From assembly GCA_937874695.1 (NCBI GenBank), contig CALNAJ010000028.1:62001-126000 (forward strand): 64,000 nucleotides of DNA, in the 5' to 3' direction. The notes below the pieces were generated by a model. That model made no database searches. It worked only from the letters and a program-made list of their open reading frames with translations, and was not told the DNA's origin. Made by a program: the position numbers and the translations under genes. Source of the stretch: an uncultured Lactobacillus sp. Lineage in GTDB: Bacteria; Bacillota; Bacilli; Lactobacillales; Lactobacillaceae. Of this stretch, positions 33,929 through 43,117 are shown in pieces (the stretch's first letter is position 1; every line of letters begins with the position of its first letter).

Positions 33929-34301
33929 TGTAAACGACCCCTTTTCTACTGTAGTTTCCCAATTCACGATTAGCTCGTTAACACTTCCGTTGATTAAACC
34001 GGTTACATTTTCAATCAACCACTCACTCCCCCCGGAGAAATCGGTGGGTGAACTAACCAATTAGGGATGATTTACCTCTATTATACGAGTTATCAAGTGA
34101 AAAGCTATTGATAACGGTTAGCAATTTTATTCACAATCTTTCACCTAGCCACAATAACTGGAATTTATTATCAGCACTGTTAATCACCACCGCAATCCGT
34201 GACCGGCATTCTCGATTAACAAGTCGTTTTAGCTGAAACTTTCCGCCAAAACCTTTATGGTAGAGGTTAGTTAAGTGAACGAGACTTAGGAGGTTTTTGG
34301 A

Positions 34302-34952
34302 ATGACAACATTGATTATTGGTGCTCACGGTCACGTGGGCCAGCACATCGTGAAACAACTTGCAGCAACGGGTGAAACGGTATACGCCGGCATCCGTTCC
34401 GCTACTCAGGCAGATAGTATCACCACATTAGGTGGTCAACCACGTATCGTCGACTTGATGGGAACAGCCGAAGCCATGGTTCCCGCAATGGCTGGTGTTG
34501 ACACGGTGGTCTTCTCCGCCGGTTCCGGTGGCAGTACGGGCGACGATATGACATTGAATATCGACCTCGACGGTGCTATCAAGTCAATGATTGCTACTGA
34601 AAAAGCCGGTATCAAGCGTTTCATCATCGTCAGTGCTATGGGAACCGACGACCGGACTTTCTGGGATAAGTCGGGCATCCGGCCTTACTACGTTGCTAAA
34701 TACTACGCCGACCAGTGGTTACGCCATCGGACTGATCTGGACTATACGATTGTCCGCCCAGGAATCTTAACCAACGATGCGCCAACTGGAAAAATTACAT
34801 TGGACACGGCCAACAGCGACATTAAGTCCATCAGTCGCGAAGACGTGGCCGCAGCGGTCGTCGCCGTGGTTAAGCATCCCCTACCTAAGCAGACGTTTGA
34901 ATTGGTTAATGGCGATACAACGATTACTGAGGCTGTAGCAGCTGTAAAATAG
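34302..34952 (+). CDS. NAD(P)-binding atypical SDR (NmrA/YwnB-like)
   Basis: A 216-residue Rossmann protein of the atypical SDR group. It begins with LIIGAHGHVGQHIVKQL as cofactor motif and has VFSAGSGG, FIIVSAMGTDD and a Tyr-x-x-x-Lys-like YYVAKYYADQWL. Members are often redox sensors or flavin/biliverdin-type reductases, and the exact reaction cannot be read from sequence. The ATG at 34302 follows AGGAGG at nine bases. Divergent from ndh; own terminator. Confidence 0.85.
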   Translation: MTTLIIGAHGHVGQHIVKQLAATGETVYAGIRSATQADSITTLGGQPRIVDLMGTAEAMVPAMAGVDTVVFSAGSGGSTGDDMTLNIDLDGAIKSMIATEKAGIKRFIIVSAMGTDDRTFWDKSGIRPYYVAKYYADQWLRHRTDLDYTIVRPGILTNDAPTGKITLDTANSDIKSISREDVAAAVVAVVKHPLPKQTFELVNGDTTITEAVAAVK

Positions 34953-35010
34953 GTTCAATGCATCTGTAAGCTTTATCCGTATTGTAAGCACACAAAAGTT
35001 AGACAATTCA

Positions 35011-35060
35011 GGCCGTTGCTGTACGTTTACATCATTCTAAACGTAGCGACGGCCTTTTTT
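35011..35060 (+). terminator. Terminator after the atypical SDR gene
   Basis: GGCCGT-GCT-ACGTTTA pairs with TAAACGT-AGC-ACGGCC, ending in TTTTTT at 35055-35060. Confidence 0.9.
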
Positions 35061-35084
35061 ATTGCGCAATTCACAATCACATCT

Positions 35085-35117
35085 AAAAAGCCAGCAGCGC
35101 TCACTGGCACTGCTGAC
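35085..35117 (-). terminator. Terminator after the small secreted protein gene
   Basis: CAGCAGCGC and GCACTGCTG arms are followed on the reverse strand by GGCTTTTT, about 100 bases past the stop at 35214. Confidence 0.6.
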
Positions 35118-35213
35118 AACTTAGCTTCTATTTTGCTGATTTATATTTGGGACGCTCTGCCCAAGTGATTGGGTCAATTCTGTTTGGCCGAATTTAAACA
35201 GTCACTTTTCACT

Positions 35214-35507
35214 TTACTTTAATTGGCTATCGGTATGCTTTTGGTCTAGGTTCAAGGCACTGGCATCAACCACCGTTTGGACTTGGCTGGCAACTTGCTT
35301 CGTGGTGGCCCGCTTCAAATGAATCTTCATGGGTTGAATCGTCGCAGCTGGCCGTGAATCCAATTGCACCGTCGTCCGAACGGCGGGGGCCGTCGTGTTG
35401 GTCGTCGTCACCGTGGCAGCGGAAGCACCAGCGGATGTTGCTAATAAAGTCGTTACAGTCATGGCACCCAGCATTACTTTAGTCATCATTGATTTAATTT
35501 TAGTCAT
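35214..35507 (-). CDS. Small secreted protein of unknown function
   Basis: A 97-residue protein with a classical signal peptide (MTKIKSMMTKVMLGAMTVTT, cleavage near GASAA) and a mature part of about 65 residues rich in Thr, Val and Gln, with no Cys. The ATG at 35507 lies eight bases after GAGGAG; the GTG three codons earlier overlaps that site. It is divergent from a two-component system whose promoter region it shares, so it may be a target or an input of that system. I do not recognise the family. Confidence 0.65.
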   Translation of the reverse strand: MTKIKSMMTKVMLGAMTVTTLLATSAGASAATVTTTNTTAPAVRTTVQLDSRPAATIQPMKIHLKRATTKQVASQVQTVVDASALNLDQKHTDSQLK

Positions 35508-35688
35508 TTTAACCACTCCTCAGTTAGTTGTTTTGGCTTATCGCTTTCGATGTATTAGTTATACCATCCGGTCAGGTCATTAATCTTTAAGCTTCGTTAA
35601 GGTTAAAATATGAATTTCTTATTTTTGGCACGGCATCGTGTGGTATCATGCCTATAAACCACGTCACAGCAAGGAGTATCACTTAAAT

Positions 35689-36390
35689 ATGAAAAATAAA
35701 ATTTTACTAGTCGAGGATGAAGAAGGCCTCGCTAGTTACGTTGCCAAGGAACTAACCTTTGAAGATTTTGAAGTTCTAACCGCAGCCGACGGGGAAGCCG
35801 CCTGGGAAACTTATCAGGAGGAGAAGGATGATCTCCTCTTAGTTCTGCTAGACTGGATGCTACCAAAGATGGATGGCATGCAGGTGCTCCGGCGCATTCG
35901 CAAGCACGACGACCTTCCCGTAATCATGATGACGGCTCGTGATTACCTCGGCGATAAGGTCACCGGCCTCGACACCGGTGCCGACGACTACATTACGAAA
36001 CCATTTGAGATAGAAGAATTGTTGGCCCGTATCCGGGTAATTCAGCGGCGCACCGCTCACCAGAGTGGCCTCGACCAGACCTATCACCTGCAGGACCTGA
36101 CGCTGGTCACCAAGACCCGCCAAGTCGACCGCGCCGGCCAAACGATTCAATTGACCCAACGCGAATACGATTTGCTCCTCTTCCTACTACAGCACCCAGG
36201 CCAAGTCTTTACCCGTGATGAGCTCCTCGACAATGTCTGGGGCGTCGACTTTCTCGGCCAACAGAACGTGGTCGATGTCTACATCGGTTATTTACGGAAT
36301 AAAATTGACGTTGGCGACGCTCCCCACCTGTTCCATACCATTCGGGGCGTCGGCTACAGTCTTAAAGAGGAGGATGACAATGACGGCTAA
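35689..36390 (+). CDS. OmpR-family response regulator
   Basis: A 233-residue response regulator. The receiver domain has the acidic pair EDEE, the phospho-acceptor Asp in LVLLDWMLPKMDG, the Thr in MMTARDYLGDK and the Lys in DYITKPFEIEELLAR. The C-terminal winged helix has LTQREYDLLLFLLQHPGQ and GYLRNKIDVGD with TIRGVGYSL. The ATG at 35689 is 12 bases after AAGGAG, a rather long spacing. It overlaps the histidine kinase gene by 11 bases. An inverted repeat (CTTTAA/TTAAGG, about 35586-35603) upstream could be its own binding site. Confidence 0.93.
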   Translation: MKNKILLVEDEEGLASYVAKELTFEDFEVLTAADGEAAWETYQEEKDDLLLVLLDWMLPKMDGMQVLRRIRKHDDLPVIMMTARDYLGDKVTGLDTGADDYITKPFEIEELLARIRVIQRRTAHQSGLDQTYHLQDLTLVTKTRQVDRAGQTIQLTQREYDLLLFLLQHPGQVFTRDELLDNVWGVDFLGQQNVVDVYIGYLRNKIDVGDAPHLFHTIRGVGYSLKEEDDNDG

Positions 36391-37732
36391 GCAACCCCGA
36401 ACTTACGCGGATATTATTCGCCATTCATTTACCAGCCTGCTCGTCACAATTGGTATCGTCATTGTACTGACTGTCAGCGTGACGCTGGCCGTGGACCAAT
36501 TACTGCGGGCGCAGGACCAGGCCGAACAACTGAGTGCCAGCCTCCAAACGTCACAAGTTACGAACTTTCAAGACTGGCTGGCCATCAACCGCTCGAGTGG
36601 GCTCAACTCCCACAACACATTTGTCTTCATCAAGAACGCGAATGGCTCGACCACTTCACTGCTGCCCCACGGCAACACGCTGGCCAACGCCAGCACGTGG
36701 TCCGTTCCGTTTACCCATCTAACCTACTTCAAGGGCTTGGGACTCTTCTTCGCTGAAACGCTGAAGGCGGGTGGACACACGTATCATCTCTATATTGGCA
36801 TGCATGTGTTGGTCGGCAACCTTCACGTGTTGATTGCCGTATTGATCATTGCCATTGGCTTTAGCCTCCTGATTGGCCTCTTCTTCGTACGGCGCCTGGC
36901 CAAACGGATCAGTGAACCCACGATTCAACTCGCTCAGGCAGCGCAACAAGCCGCAGCCAATCCCGAAGTGACACAGACGGAACTGCCTCAACCACAGGAA
37001 CCCGTCGAAATTTCTCAGCTGGCCAAAGACTTTAACCAACTGTTGGCCGCGCAAAACGGGCGCTTGCAACGTGAACGGCAGTTTATTTCCGATGCCTCCC
37101 ATGAGTTACGAACGCCCATCGCGACGATTCGCGGTAATCTCAAGTTAATCGAGCGTCGCGGGGACAAGCATCCCGAGGTCATCCCCGAGTCGCTGGGCTT
37201 CATTGATCAAGAGTCCTTACGGATGCAACACTTGATTGAAAACCTCCTACACCTGTCGCGGGCCGACCGTGCTGAGGTGGCCTTACAGCCGCTGGACATC
37301 GCTCAGCTGACGCAGGGGGTCGTCACGCACTACCAACCACTTGTCACGCAACCACTGACCTTCACTGGCCCTGAGGAACCAGCAATGGCGTTAGGTGACA
37401 CCGACATGCTTCATCAAATAGTAACGGCCCTCTTGGATAACGCCCACAAGTACTCACCCGCGGATCAGCCCATAGCTGTGACCGTCGCACAAGCTAACGG
37501 TCAGGTTACCTTGACAGTGGCCGATCAAGGCACCGGAATTCCTGCAGCCGACCGTGACCACATCTTCGAGCGCTTCTATCGGGTCGATGCCTCCCGTTCC
37601 AGTAAGATTGAAGGTAGCGGCTTAGGTCTAGCCATCGTGTCACAACTGGTCCAACTGAATAAGGGAACTATTTCGGTGAGCGATAACGCCCCGCACGGTA
37701 CCACTTTCACCGTGACTTTACAGGCCAACTAA
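36380..37732 (+). CDS. Sensor histidine kinase
   Basis: A 450-residue membrane kinase partnering the preceding response regulator. Order: membrane helix (about residues 18-40), an extracytoplasmic sensor of about 95 residues, a second helix, HAMP linker, dimerisation domain with the phospho-His in SDASHELRTPIATI, and an ATPase domain with the N box (TALLDNAHKYSP), G1 (VADQGTGIP), F box (IFERFYRVD) and G2 (GSGLGLAIV). The ATG at 36380 follows AAAGAGGAGG at six bases and lies inside the end of the regulator gene, so translation is coupled. The signal is unknown. Confidence 0.93.
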   Translation: MTAKQPRTYADIIRHSFTSLLVTIGIVIVLTVSVTLAVDQLLRAQDQAEQLSASLQTSQVTNFQDWLAINRSSGLNSHNTFVFIKNANGSTTSLLPHGNTLANASTWSVPFTHLTYFKGLGLFFAETLKAGGHTYHLYIGMHVLVGNLHVLIAVLIIAIGFSLLIGLFFVRRLAKRISEPTIQLAQAAQQAAANPEVTQTELPQPQEPVEISQLAKDFNQLLAAQNGRLQRERQFISDASHELRTPIATIRGNLKLIERRGDKHPEVIPESLGFIDQESLRMQHLIENLLHLSRADRAEVALQPLDIAQLTQGVVTHYQPLVTQPLTFTGPEEPAMALGDTDMLHQIVTALLDNAHKYSPADQPIAVTVAQANGQVTLTVADQGTGIPAADRDHIFERFYRVDASRSSKIEGSGLGLAIVSQLVQLNKGTISVSDNAPHGTTFTVTLQAN

Positions 37733-37740
37733 TATTTTTC

Positions 37741-37789
37741 AGGCTACGGGCGGTCCCCATGGCAGGCAGAATCCCTGACAACCGCAGGC
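37741..37789 (-). repeat. Structured repeat, truncated copy D
   Basis: On the reverse strand, about 45 bases (GCCTGCGGTTGTCAGGGATT, then CTGCCTGCCATGGGGACC) match the 5' part of the 185-nt element found at 16893, 24610 and 54175. The inner hairpins and the 3' arm are missing. It lies nine bases after the histidine kinase stop. Confidence 0.6.
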
Positions 37790-37909
37790 GACAATCCGCC
37801 ACTACCTAGAAAACTAAGAAAATCTCAGACAAAACTTAACTTAAATCAAGGACTTCCGCTACCTTTCCCAGGTATACTGGGTTCATCAAGTGAAAGGAAG
37901 CGGAGAAAT

Positions 37910-38161
37910 ATGCTGATAGATGACAACCCAAAGATTAAAACGATTACTCCCGCCCAGATTACGAAGGTGTTCTACCCTTACGTCATCGCCAAGACGGAAG
38001 CCGGGAGTTACGTCAACATTAAGTTAAGCGACCAGGAGCGCAAGGATCCCCTCTTTTGGGAATCGATTACCAACATTGCGAAGGCCAAGCTGTGGGTCCC
38101 AATTGGTGAGAAATTCCATCAGTTGCTGGCCTATGACTGGACGTACTCGGCAGCCTACTAA
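37910..38161 (+). CDS. Small conserved-looking cytoplasmic protein, unknown function
   Basis: An 83-residue soluble protein without signal peptide or membrane helix, containing ITKVFYPYVIAKTEAGSYVN and a C-terminal LAYDWTYSAAY. It has a good start: the ATG at 37910 follows AAGGAAGCGGAG. A TATACT box lies about 30 bases upstream, and a strong terminator follows 55 bases after the stop, so it is a single-gene transcript. I do not recognise the family. Confidence 0.65.
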   Translation: MLIDDNPKIKTITPAQITKVFYPYVIAKTEAGSYVNIKLSDQERKDPLFWESITNIAKAKLWVPIGEKFHQLLAYDWTYSAAY

Positions 38162-38216
38162 ATCCATTTTGTCAGGTTTAGCCACAACCATTTAATCCTA
38201 AAAATAATATAGCATG

Positions 38217-38267
38217 ATACGACTGCGTTTAACCGTTCCAGTGAGAACGGAACCAGTCGTATTTTTT
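38217..38267 (+). terminator. Terminator after the 83-residue protein gene
   Basis: ATACGACTG pairs with CAGTCGTAT, with an inner CCGTTC/GAACGG helix, followed by TTTTTT. Confidence 0.9.
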
Positions 38268-38339
38268 ATTGCCCATGATTAGGGGCTAGCACGCCCCCCA
38301 AAATTACTTGGTATGCCTATCTTCCAGCCTTAAATGGCA

Positions 38340-38388
38340 CAAAAAAATAACCCCAAGTCGAACGTCCATTCGTTGACTTGGGGTTATT
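38340..38388 (-). terminator. Terminator after the 139-residue membrane protein gene
   Basis: A perfect 14-bp stem (AATAACCCCAAGTC/GACTTGGGGTTATT, 38346-38388) followed on the reverse strand by seven T residues. Confidence 0.9.
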
Positions 38389-38460
38389 TATCTGCCAGAA
38401 TCGGAAGACCACTTCCGATTCAAGCGTAACTGTTAAATTTTCCAGAGAAACACCATAAGC

Positions 38461-38880
38461 TTACCGTGGCATTGGCTTACGGAGAATCTCAGCTTTTTTC
38501 CGTAACTGAGCACGTGTCTGGCCAACTAGGATATCGGTTGGGTGGGCGATGCGACCGTCCAGAGAACCCCCAAAGCTTGCCACGCAGAAACTAACGAATC
38601 CCCAGGCCGACGGTGACCAGTACCCAAAGTAGGGCGCTACCGCCGCCATCATGACGAAGAAGCCGATGCTGATCAGACCGCCAAATCCTTGGCGCCCAAA
38701 TCGATTAAAATATGGATATTGCCGAGTAAAGAGATAGTCGACAAGTAGAATCGCAACCATCGTGCCCATCGCCATGTGTTTGACGGACACTTGATCAATA
38801 AAAATCACGGGACTCATCATCAGCATCAACATCATTAGAAACCAAAATGAATGAAAACCATACCGCCAGTCATACCGCAT
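38461..38880 (-). CDS. Membrane protein of unknown function
   Basis: A 139-residue protein with four hydrophobic segments (about residues 10-28, 37-52, 67-86 and 88-106) and a basic C-terminal tail. Met-rich first helix (FLMMLMLMMSPVIFI). I do not recognise the family. The ATG at 38880 is preceded by GAGGCG. It stands alone, with a strong terminator. Confidence 0.65.
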   Translation of the reverse strand: MRYDWRYGFHSFWFLMMLMLMMSPVIFIDQVSVKHMAMGTMVAILLVDYLFTRQYPYFNRFGRQGFGGLISIGFFVMMAAVAPYFGYWSPSAWGFVSFCVASFGGSLDGRIAHPTDILVGQTRAQLRKKAEILRKPMPR

Positions 38881-38993
38881 TCCGGTCGCCTCACTTTCAA
38901 TCTACACAATCGCATCTTCATTAAGTGAAGTGTAGCATGGGGTTAATAAAATTAGGTTAACTCGCGGTCGCTATGGTAAAGCCAATAGCAATA

Positions 38994-40394
38994 CTAACGC
39001 GTGCTTGTTGGCCGGGACAGCTTGAAAGCCATTAGCATACTCAACAGTGCCAAGGCCCCCGTGACGACCAATACCAGTAGGGCCCACTGTGACCCCATCG
39101 CTGTCTTCACGGCTGTACTGCCCTGACCACTCGCCTGACTGGTGGAGATAATCATGGAAACAACGGCGGTCCCGAGTGCGCCCGCAAACTGTTGCATGGC
39201 GTTCATGAGGGCATTCCCATCGGCCTTCAAGTCACCGCGCAACTGTTTCAAGCCGGCCGTCATGATGTTCCCAAACCCGGTTCCGATACCGACCATGTAG
39301 GCAATGTACAGAATCAGGACGGCCCAGACCGGCAACCGATGGGCGAACACGGTCATTGCAATCAACGTAACCGTCACAATGCTCAGGCCTAAAATAATCG
39401 GTTTCTTTGCACCAAATCGGTCGAGGATCTGACCGCCGATCGGTGAAAACGCAGCCCCAATCACGGCACCAGGCAAGACGACTAAACCGGCAATGAAAGC
39501 GGTTTGCTTGTCAACCAATTGCAGATAATTTGGCAAGATAAAGGATAGGCCCAACGCCGTCGTCTGTAAGAGGAAGAACGCCGCTAAATGCCAGGCAAAT
39601 GCAGAATTTTTCACCGTATCCAGATTAATCAGCGGGTGTTCCACATGATTAGAACGGAACACAAATCCGAGTAGACCCACAACCCCAATAATCCAGGCCC
39701 CCAGAACAGACCAACTTAACAGGGGCTGACTGCCCAGCGAACTGAATCCATAGATCAAACCACCAAAGGTTGCAATAACTGTCAGCATGCTCAACACATC
39801 AAATTTTTCATGGACGATAGGCGAGACTTGTTGAATGGTCTTGAGTCCCACGAAGAATGACACAATCAGGAACGGCAGTAAGATCCAGAAAATATACCGC
39901 CAATTCAGATTGGTCACGAGGATTCCCCCATACGTTGGTCCAATCGCCGGTCCAATGGCAGTAATCAGCGTTCCGACCCCCGTCATCATGCCAATCCGAC
40001 TCAACGGAACCTGTTCCAGGATAATATTAAACATCAGTGGTAACGCAATCCCAGTCCCTAAGGCTTGGATTGCCCGCCCAACCAGTAGCCAAGCAAACGC
40101 TGGTGCTAGGGCGTCGACCAGCAATCCCGTGATGAAAAGCAGGTTTGCGGTCACGAAGAGTTGTTTCATTTTAAAGCGTCGTTTCAGAAATGATGAAACG
40201 GGTACGATGCATGCGACAATCAGCAGGTACAGGGTTGTCATCCACTGGACCGTTCCAGTTGTCACGCCGAATTGTTTCATTAAAGTGGGAAACGTGATGT
40301 TCATCGCTGTTTCAATAATGACCCCACTCAGAGACATCAATCCTGTCGCCAGGACGGCCCCGATTACTCGTGGTTCAATTTTTTCCGTTGCCAT
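38994..40394 (-). CDS. DHA2-family (EmrB/QacA-like) drug exporter
   Basis: A 466-residue, 14-helix MFS exporter. The first helix pair reads IIETAMNITFPTLMKQFG, where Glu replaces the usual Asp of the DxTIVNVALP motif; motif A-like FLKRRFKMKQ follows helix 2, and motif C (GVGTLITAIGPAIGPTYGG) in helix 5 marks it as an antiporter. Its start directly abuts the stop of the upstream MarR gene (TAA-ATG), so the two form an operon, the usual arrangement for a drug-responsive exporter. The substrate is unknown. Confidence 0.9.
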   Translation of the reverse strand: MATEKIEPRVIGAVLATGLMSLSGVIIETAMNITFPTLMKQFGVTTGTVQWMTTLYLLIVACIVPVSSFLKRRFKMKQLFVTANLLFITGLLVDALAPAFAWLLVGRAIQALGTGIALPLMFNIILEQVPLSRIGMMTGVGTLITAIGPAIGPTYGGILVTNLNWRYIFWILLPFLIVSFFVGLKTIQQVSPIVHEKFDVLSMLTVIATFGGLIYGFSSLGSQPLLSWSVLGAWIIGVVGLLGFVFRSNHVEHPLINLDTVKNSAFAWHLAAFFLLQTTALGLSFILPNYLQLVDKQTAFIAGLVVLPGAVIGAAFSPIGGQILDRFGAKKPIILGLSIVTVTLIAMTVFAHRLPVWAVLILYIAYMVGIGTGFGNIMTAGLKQLRGDLKADGNALMNAMQQFAGALGTAVVSMIISTSQASGQGSTAVKTAMGSQWALLVLVVTGALALLSMLMAFKLSRPTSTR

Positions 40395-40838
40395 TTATTT
40401 ACTCCCTTTCTCCGGGGTCTTCCCCCACCGCGTCACGTTCTCTAGCGCGTGACGAAACGCTATGGCCTCCTGAGCCGTCAATCCAGCCACCATAAGGGCA
40501 TCCCGCTGTTCCAGGTACGCCGTCACGATGGGCACCAGTTGCTGTCCCTGTGTCGTTAGCTTGAGTTGCCGCTTACGACTATCGCCAGACGCCACGACAC
40601 GGGTCATCATGCCGTGTTCCACCATCCGCTTAATTAAGATGGAAGCTGTGGAACGCTGGACGTGAAATTCCCGTTCCACGTCAACTTGGAAAATATCAGT
40701 GTCACTGCGACGACCGAAGAAGTCGATCACCGACATCTGCATTCCCGTCAATCCGTATGGCCGGGCGAATTCGTTCATTTCCAGGCTCATCTGGTGCTCA
40801 GCATCTCGGAGCCAAGCACCCAATCTTCTTTCAGTCAA
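40395..40838 (-). CDS. MarR-family repressor of the adjacent exporter
   Basis: A 147-residue MarR protein with a winged helix (DVEREFHVQRSTASILIKRM, then GDSRKRQLKLT in the wing). The likely start is the TTG at 40838, ten bases after GAGG; the next Met is at residue 17. It is the first gene of the operon with the DHA2 exporter. A perfect palindrome lies at the predicted transcription start (40856-40873), so it probably represses itself and the exporter. Confidence 0.88.
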   Translation of the reverse strand: MTERRLGAWLRDAEHQMSLEMNEFARPYGLTGMQMSVIDFFGRRSDTDIFQVDVEREFHVQRSTASILIKRMVEHGMMTRVVASGDSRKRQLKLTTQGQQLVPIVTAYLEQRDALMVAGLTAQEAIAFRHALENVTRWGKTPEKGSK

Positions 40839-40855
40839 TCCAACTCATCCTCTAT

Positions 40856-40901
40856 TTGTTAGTCAGCTAACAATTTTAAGCCGATTAACCACCAATTGCA
40901 A
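40856..40901 (-). promoter_or_regulatory. Promoter and MarR operator
   Basis: On the reverse strand, TTGCAA (40896-40901) and TAAAAT (40873-40878) are 17 bases apart. Immediately downstream is the palindrome TTGTTAGTCAGCTAACAA (40856-40873), typical of MarR sites, placed at the start of transcription. Confidence 0.7.
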
Positions 40902-40930
40902 GGAGCATTTCAGAAAAAACTGTTAATCAC

Positions 40931-40974
40931 AAAAAAAGTCGTTCCAAATCAACACCTGACTTGGAACGACTTTC
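40931..40974 (-). terminator. Terminator after pyruvate oxidase
   Basis: AAAGTCGTTCCAA pairs with TTGGAACGACTTT; on the reverse strand seven T residues follow. Confidence 0.9.
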
Positions 40975-40992
40975 GTTTTCTAAAGTTTTAAG

Positions 40993-42753
40993 TTAAAGGT
41001 TATCGCCCTTAGCACGTAATAGTTCACCTAGAGCGGGCTGTTGCTGAACGTCAATATGGTTTTCCTTAGCGTAAGCATCGACGGTCTCTTGGCCGTAGAG
41101 CTTGGCGTCAAGTGGCATAAAGGCCGTCCCAATTGGGTCATCGTCCTTGATAACGGCGTTGACGACGATTGGCTTCTTGTTGCCCTTTGCCTGAAGGTCC
41201 TTAATCTGATCGAAGACCTTTTCGACTTCGGCATTGTTGGTCACGGTAAAGCCGATACCACCTAAGCCTTCGGCGACCTTTGCCCAGTCGGCATCGGTCA
41301 AATCAACCCCATACAGGTGCTGTTTCGTGTCGACCTGTTCGCGGTAAATGAACCCGAAACGCCGGTTACTGAAGACGACGTTAATGACGGGCAATTCGTA
41401 ACGCGCTTCCGTAATAATATCGGGAGCGACCATTGCAAAGCCACCATCACCGGAGAACGACCACGCTTGACCCTCTGGAACACTCAAGGCCCCGGCCATT
41501 CCGGCTGGCAACCCGTAGCCCATCGTGGCAAACAATCCGGATAAGACGAACCGTTGTTGCTTGTCCATTGGTAAGCCCCGAACGGACCATTCCGAAACGT
41601 TCCCGGTGTCGACCCCGTAGGTATCCTTAGGGCCCACCATGGAAGCAACCTTCTTCGTAACGGCTTCAGGTGCCAAGCCATTGCTATCGTCATCGGCTAA
41701 CTGGGACAACCACTTGTTCCAGTTCTGCTTGTTAAGCCGGTTGGCCTTGAGCCAATCTGTTTCAGGCAACGTTTCACCTGTAGCAATCATGGCTTGCAGG
41801 TAACTCTTGGCATCGCTGATCACAGCGTAGTCAACGGGCACCATCTTCCCAATATCAAAGGAATTATCGTTAACTTGGATAATCTTGATATTCTTTGGCC
41901 AGAACTGGGCAAATGGGAACTCGGACCCCAAGAACAGAATTAAATCGGTGTGTTGGAGTGCTTCAAATCCGGACTTAGAACCCAAGCGGCCAAACGTTCC
42001 AATAGCATTTGGATGGTCGGTTGGAATCACACCCGTAGCTGGAACGGTGTTGATAACGGGCACACTGAACTGTTCGCTGAACTTAACCAATTCATCGCGA
42101 GCACCTAGTAAACCTCGACCAGCATAGATCAAAGGATGCTTGGCGGCCTTCAACAATTCCAAGGTCGCAGTCACGGCCTTGGGATCAATTGTTTGCGTAA
42201 ACGTGTTGGAGACAACGTTTGGCGTCTTCACTGGTTCGTAGTCGATTTCGGTCGATGACAAATCTTCTGGAATAATGACCACAGCTGGACCCTTTTGGCG
42301 GTATGCTTCCCGAATCGCTTGGTTGACGACATAAGGCAGTTGTTCCGCGGTCGTCGCTGTCCGATTATACACAGCAACATCGGCGAACATTGGCGTTTCA
42401 TCCATTTCCTGGAAGTAATTCGTGTTCATCGTCGCTGTTGGGACTTGCCCAACCAGCGCCAACATTGGCACGTGATCCATCTTGGCATCGTAAAGGCCGT
42501 TGAATAGGTGGGTTGCGCCGGGGCCGGCGGAACCAAAGGCCACGCCGACTTTCCCAGTGTACTTGGCATCGGCAGCCGCTGCTAATGCCCCAACCTCTTC
42601 GTGCCGTACCTGAATGTATTGAATCTTATCCTTTTCGAGGTACAAGCCTTCAACGGTGTGATTAATCGATCCCCCAGGAATGCCATACAGGTGATCAACA
42701 CCCCATGCTTCCAAAACCTTTACCAATGCTTGACCCGCAATCATTTTTGTCAT
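40993..42753 (-). CDS. pox: Pyruvate oxidase
   Basis: A 586-residue thiamine-diphosphate and FAD enzyme converting pyruvate, phosphate and oxygen to acetyl phosphate, CO2 and H2O2, an aerobic ATP route of lactobacilli. The N-terminal Pyr domain has the activating Glu in VRHEEVGALAAAADA, the central domain binds FAD, and the C-terminal PP domain has SGDGGFAMVAPDI and VFSNRRFGFIY. The ATG at 42753 follows AAAGGAG at nine bases. Length matches L. plantarum Pox (about 600). The promoter region contains nested palindromes (42871-42914). Confidence 0.92.
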   Translation of the reverse strand: MTKMIAGQALVKVLEAWGVDHLYGIPGGSINHTVEGLYLEKDKIQYIQVRHEEVGALAAAADAKYTGKVGVAFGSAGPGATHLFNGLYDAKMDHVPMLALVGQVPTATMNTNYFQEMDETPMFADVAVYNRTATTAEQLPYVVNQAIREAYRQKGPAVVIIPEDLSSTEIDYEPVKTPNVVSNTFTQTIDPKAVTATLELLKAAKHPLIYAGRGLLGARDELVKFSEQFSVPVINTVPATGVIPTDHPNAIGTFGRLGSKSGFEALQHTDLILFLGSEFPFAQFWPKNIKIIQVNDNSFDIGKMVPVDYAVISDAKSYLQAMIATGETLPETDWLKANRLNKQNWNKWLSQLADDDSNGLAPEAVTKKVASMVGPKDTYGVDTGNVSEWSVRGLPMDKQQRFVLSGLFATMGYGLPAGMAGALSVPEGQAWSFSGDGGFAMVAPDIITEARYELPVINVVFSNRRFGFIYREQVDTKQHLYGVDLTDADWAKVAEGLGGIGFTVTNNAEVEKVFDQIKDLQAKGNKKPIVVNAVIKDDDPIGTAFMPLDAKLYGQETVDAYAKENHIDVQQQPALGELLRAKGDNL

Positions 42754-42870
42754 TTGAATCGCGCTCCTTTGATGAGGTGTCGCCAAAGAAAAGCACCCCG
42801 AAATCATTGATTGGTAACATCATAGTCCGTTTCAGACAGAAATACCAGCATTTCTTCTTACTTTTTGTTA

Positions 42871-42914
42871 GTGAAAATTATCACTTAGGTCGTTGATTAA
42901 ACAAACGCCTAAGT
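42871..42914 (-). promoter_or_regulatory. pox promoter with overlapping palindromes
   Basis: On the reverse strand, TTGTTT (42899-42904) and GATAAT (42877-42882) are 16 bases apart. The arms ACTTAGG (42883-42889) and CCTAAGT (42908-42914) flank the spacer and the -35 box, and GTGA/TCAC (42871-42884) flanks the -10 box. These look like regulator sites, but I find no proper cre consensus. Confidence 0.45.
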
Positions 42915-43070
42915 TTCCCGGCCTGACAGCAAATAAAGCGCCTTCAAAAGATTACAAACTCATGAGATGCCACGAAAACTAACAAGCCGATTAGTGTAGG
43001 CTTATCCTTGGCAACAGCTTCACGGTTAACGAACCTTTTGACAAACACGAGCAAAAAAAATTAGGCAACG

Positions 43071-43098
43071 AAAAGGCCCCCACGAAAAATGGGAGCCC
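43071..43098 (-). terminator. Terminator after the CorA gene
   Basis: GGCCCCCA and TGGGAGCC form an 8-bp stem, followed on the reverse strand by TTTT, 20 bases past the stop. Confidence 0.65.
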
Positions 43099-43117
43099 AC
43101 ATGTTTCATCATTATTT

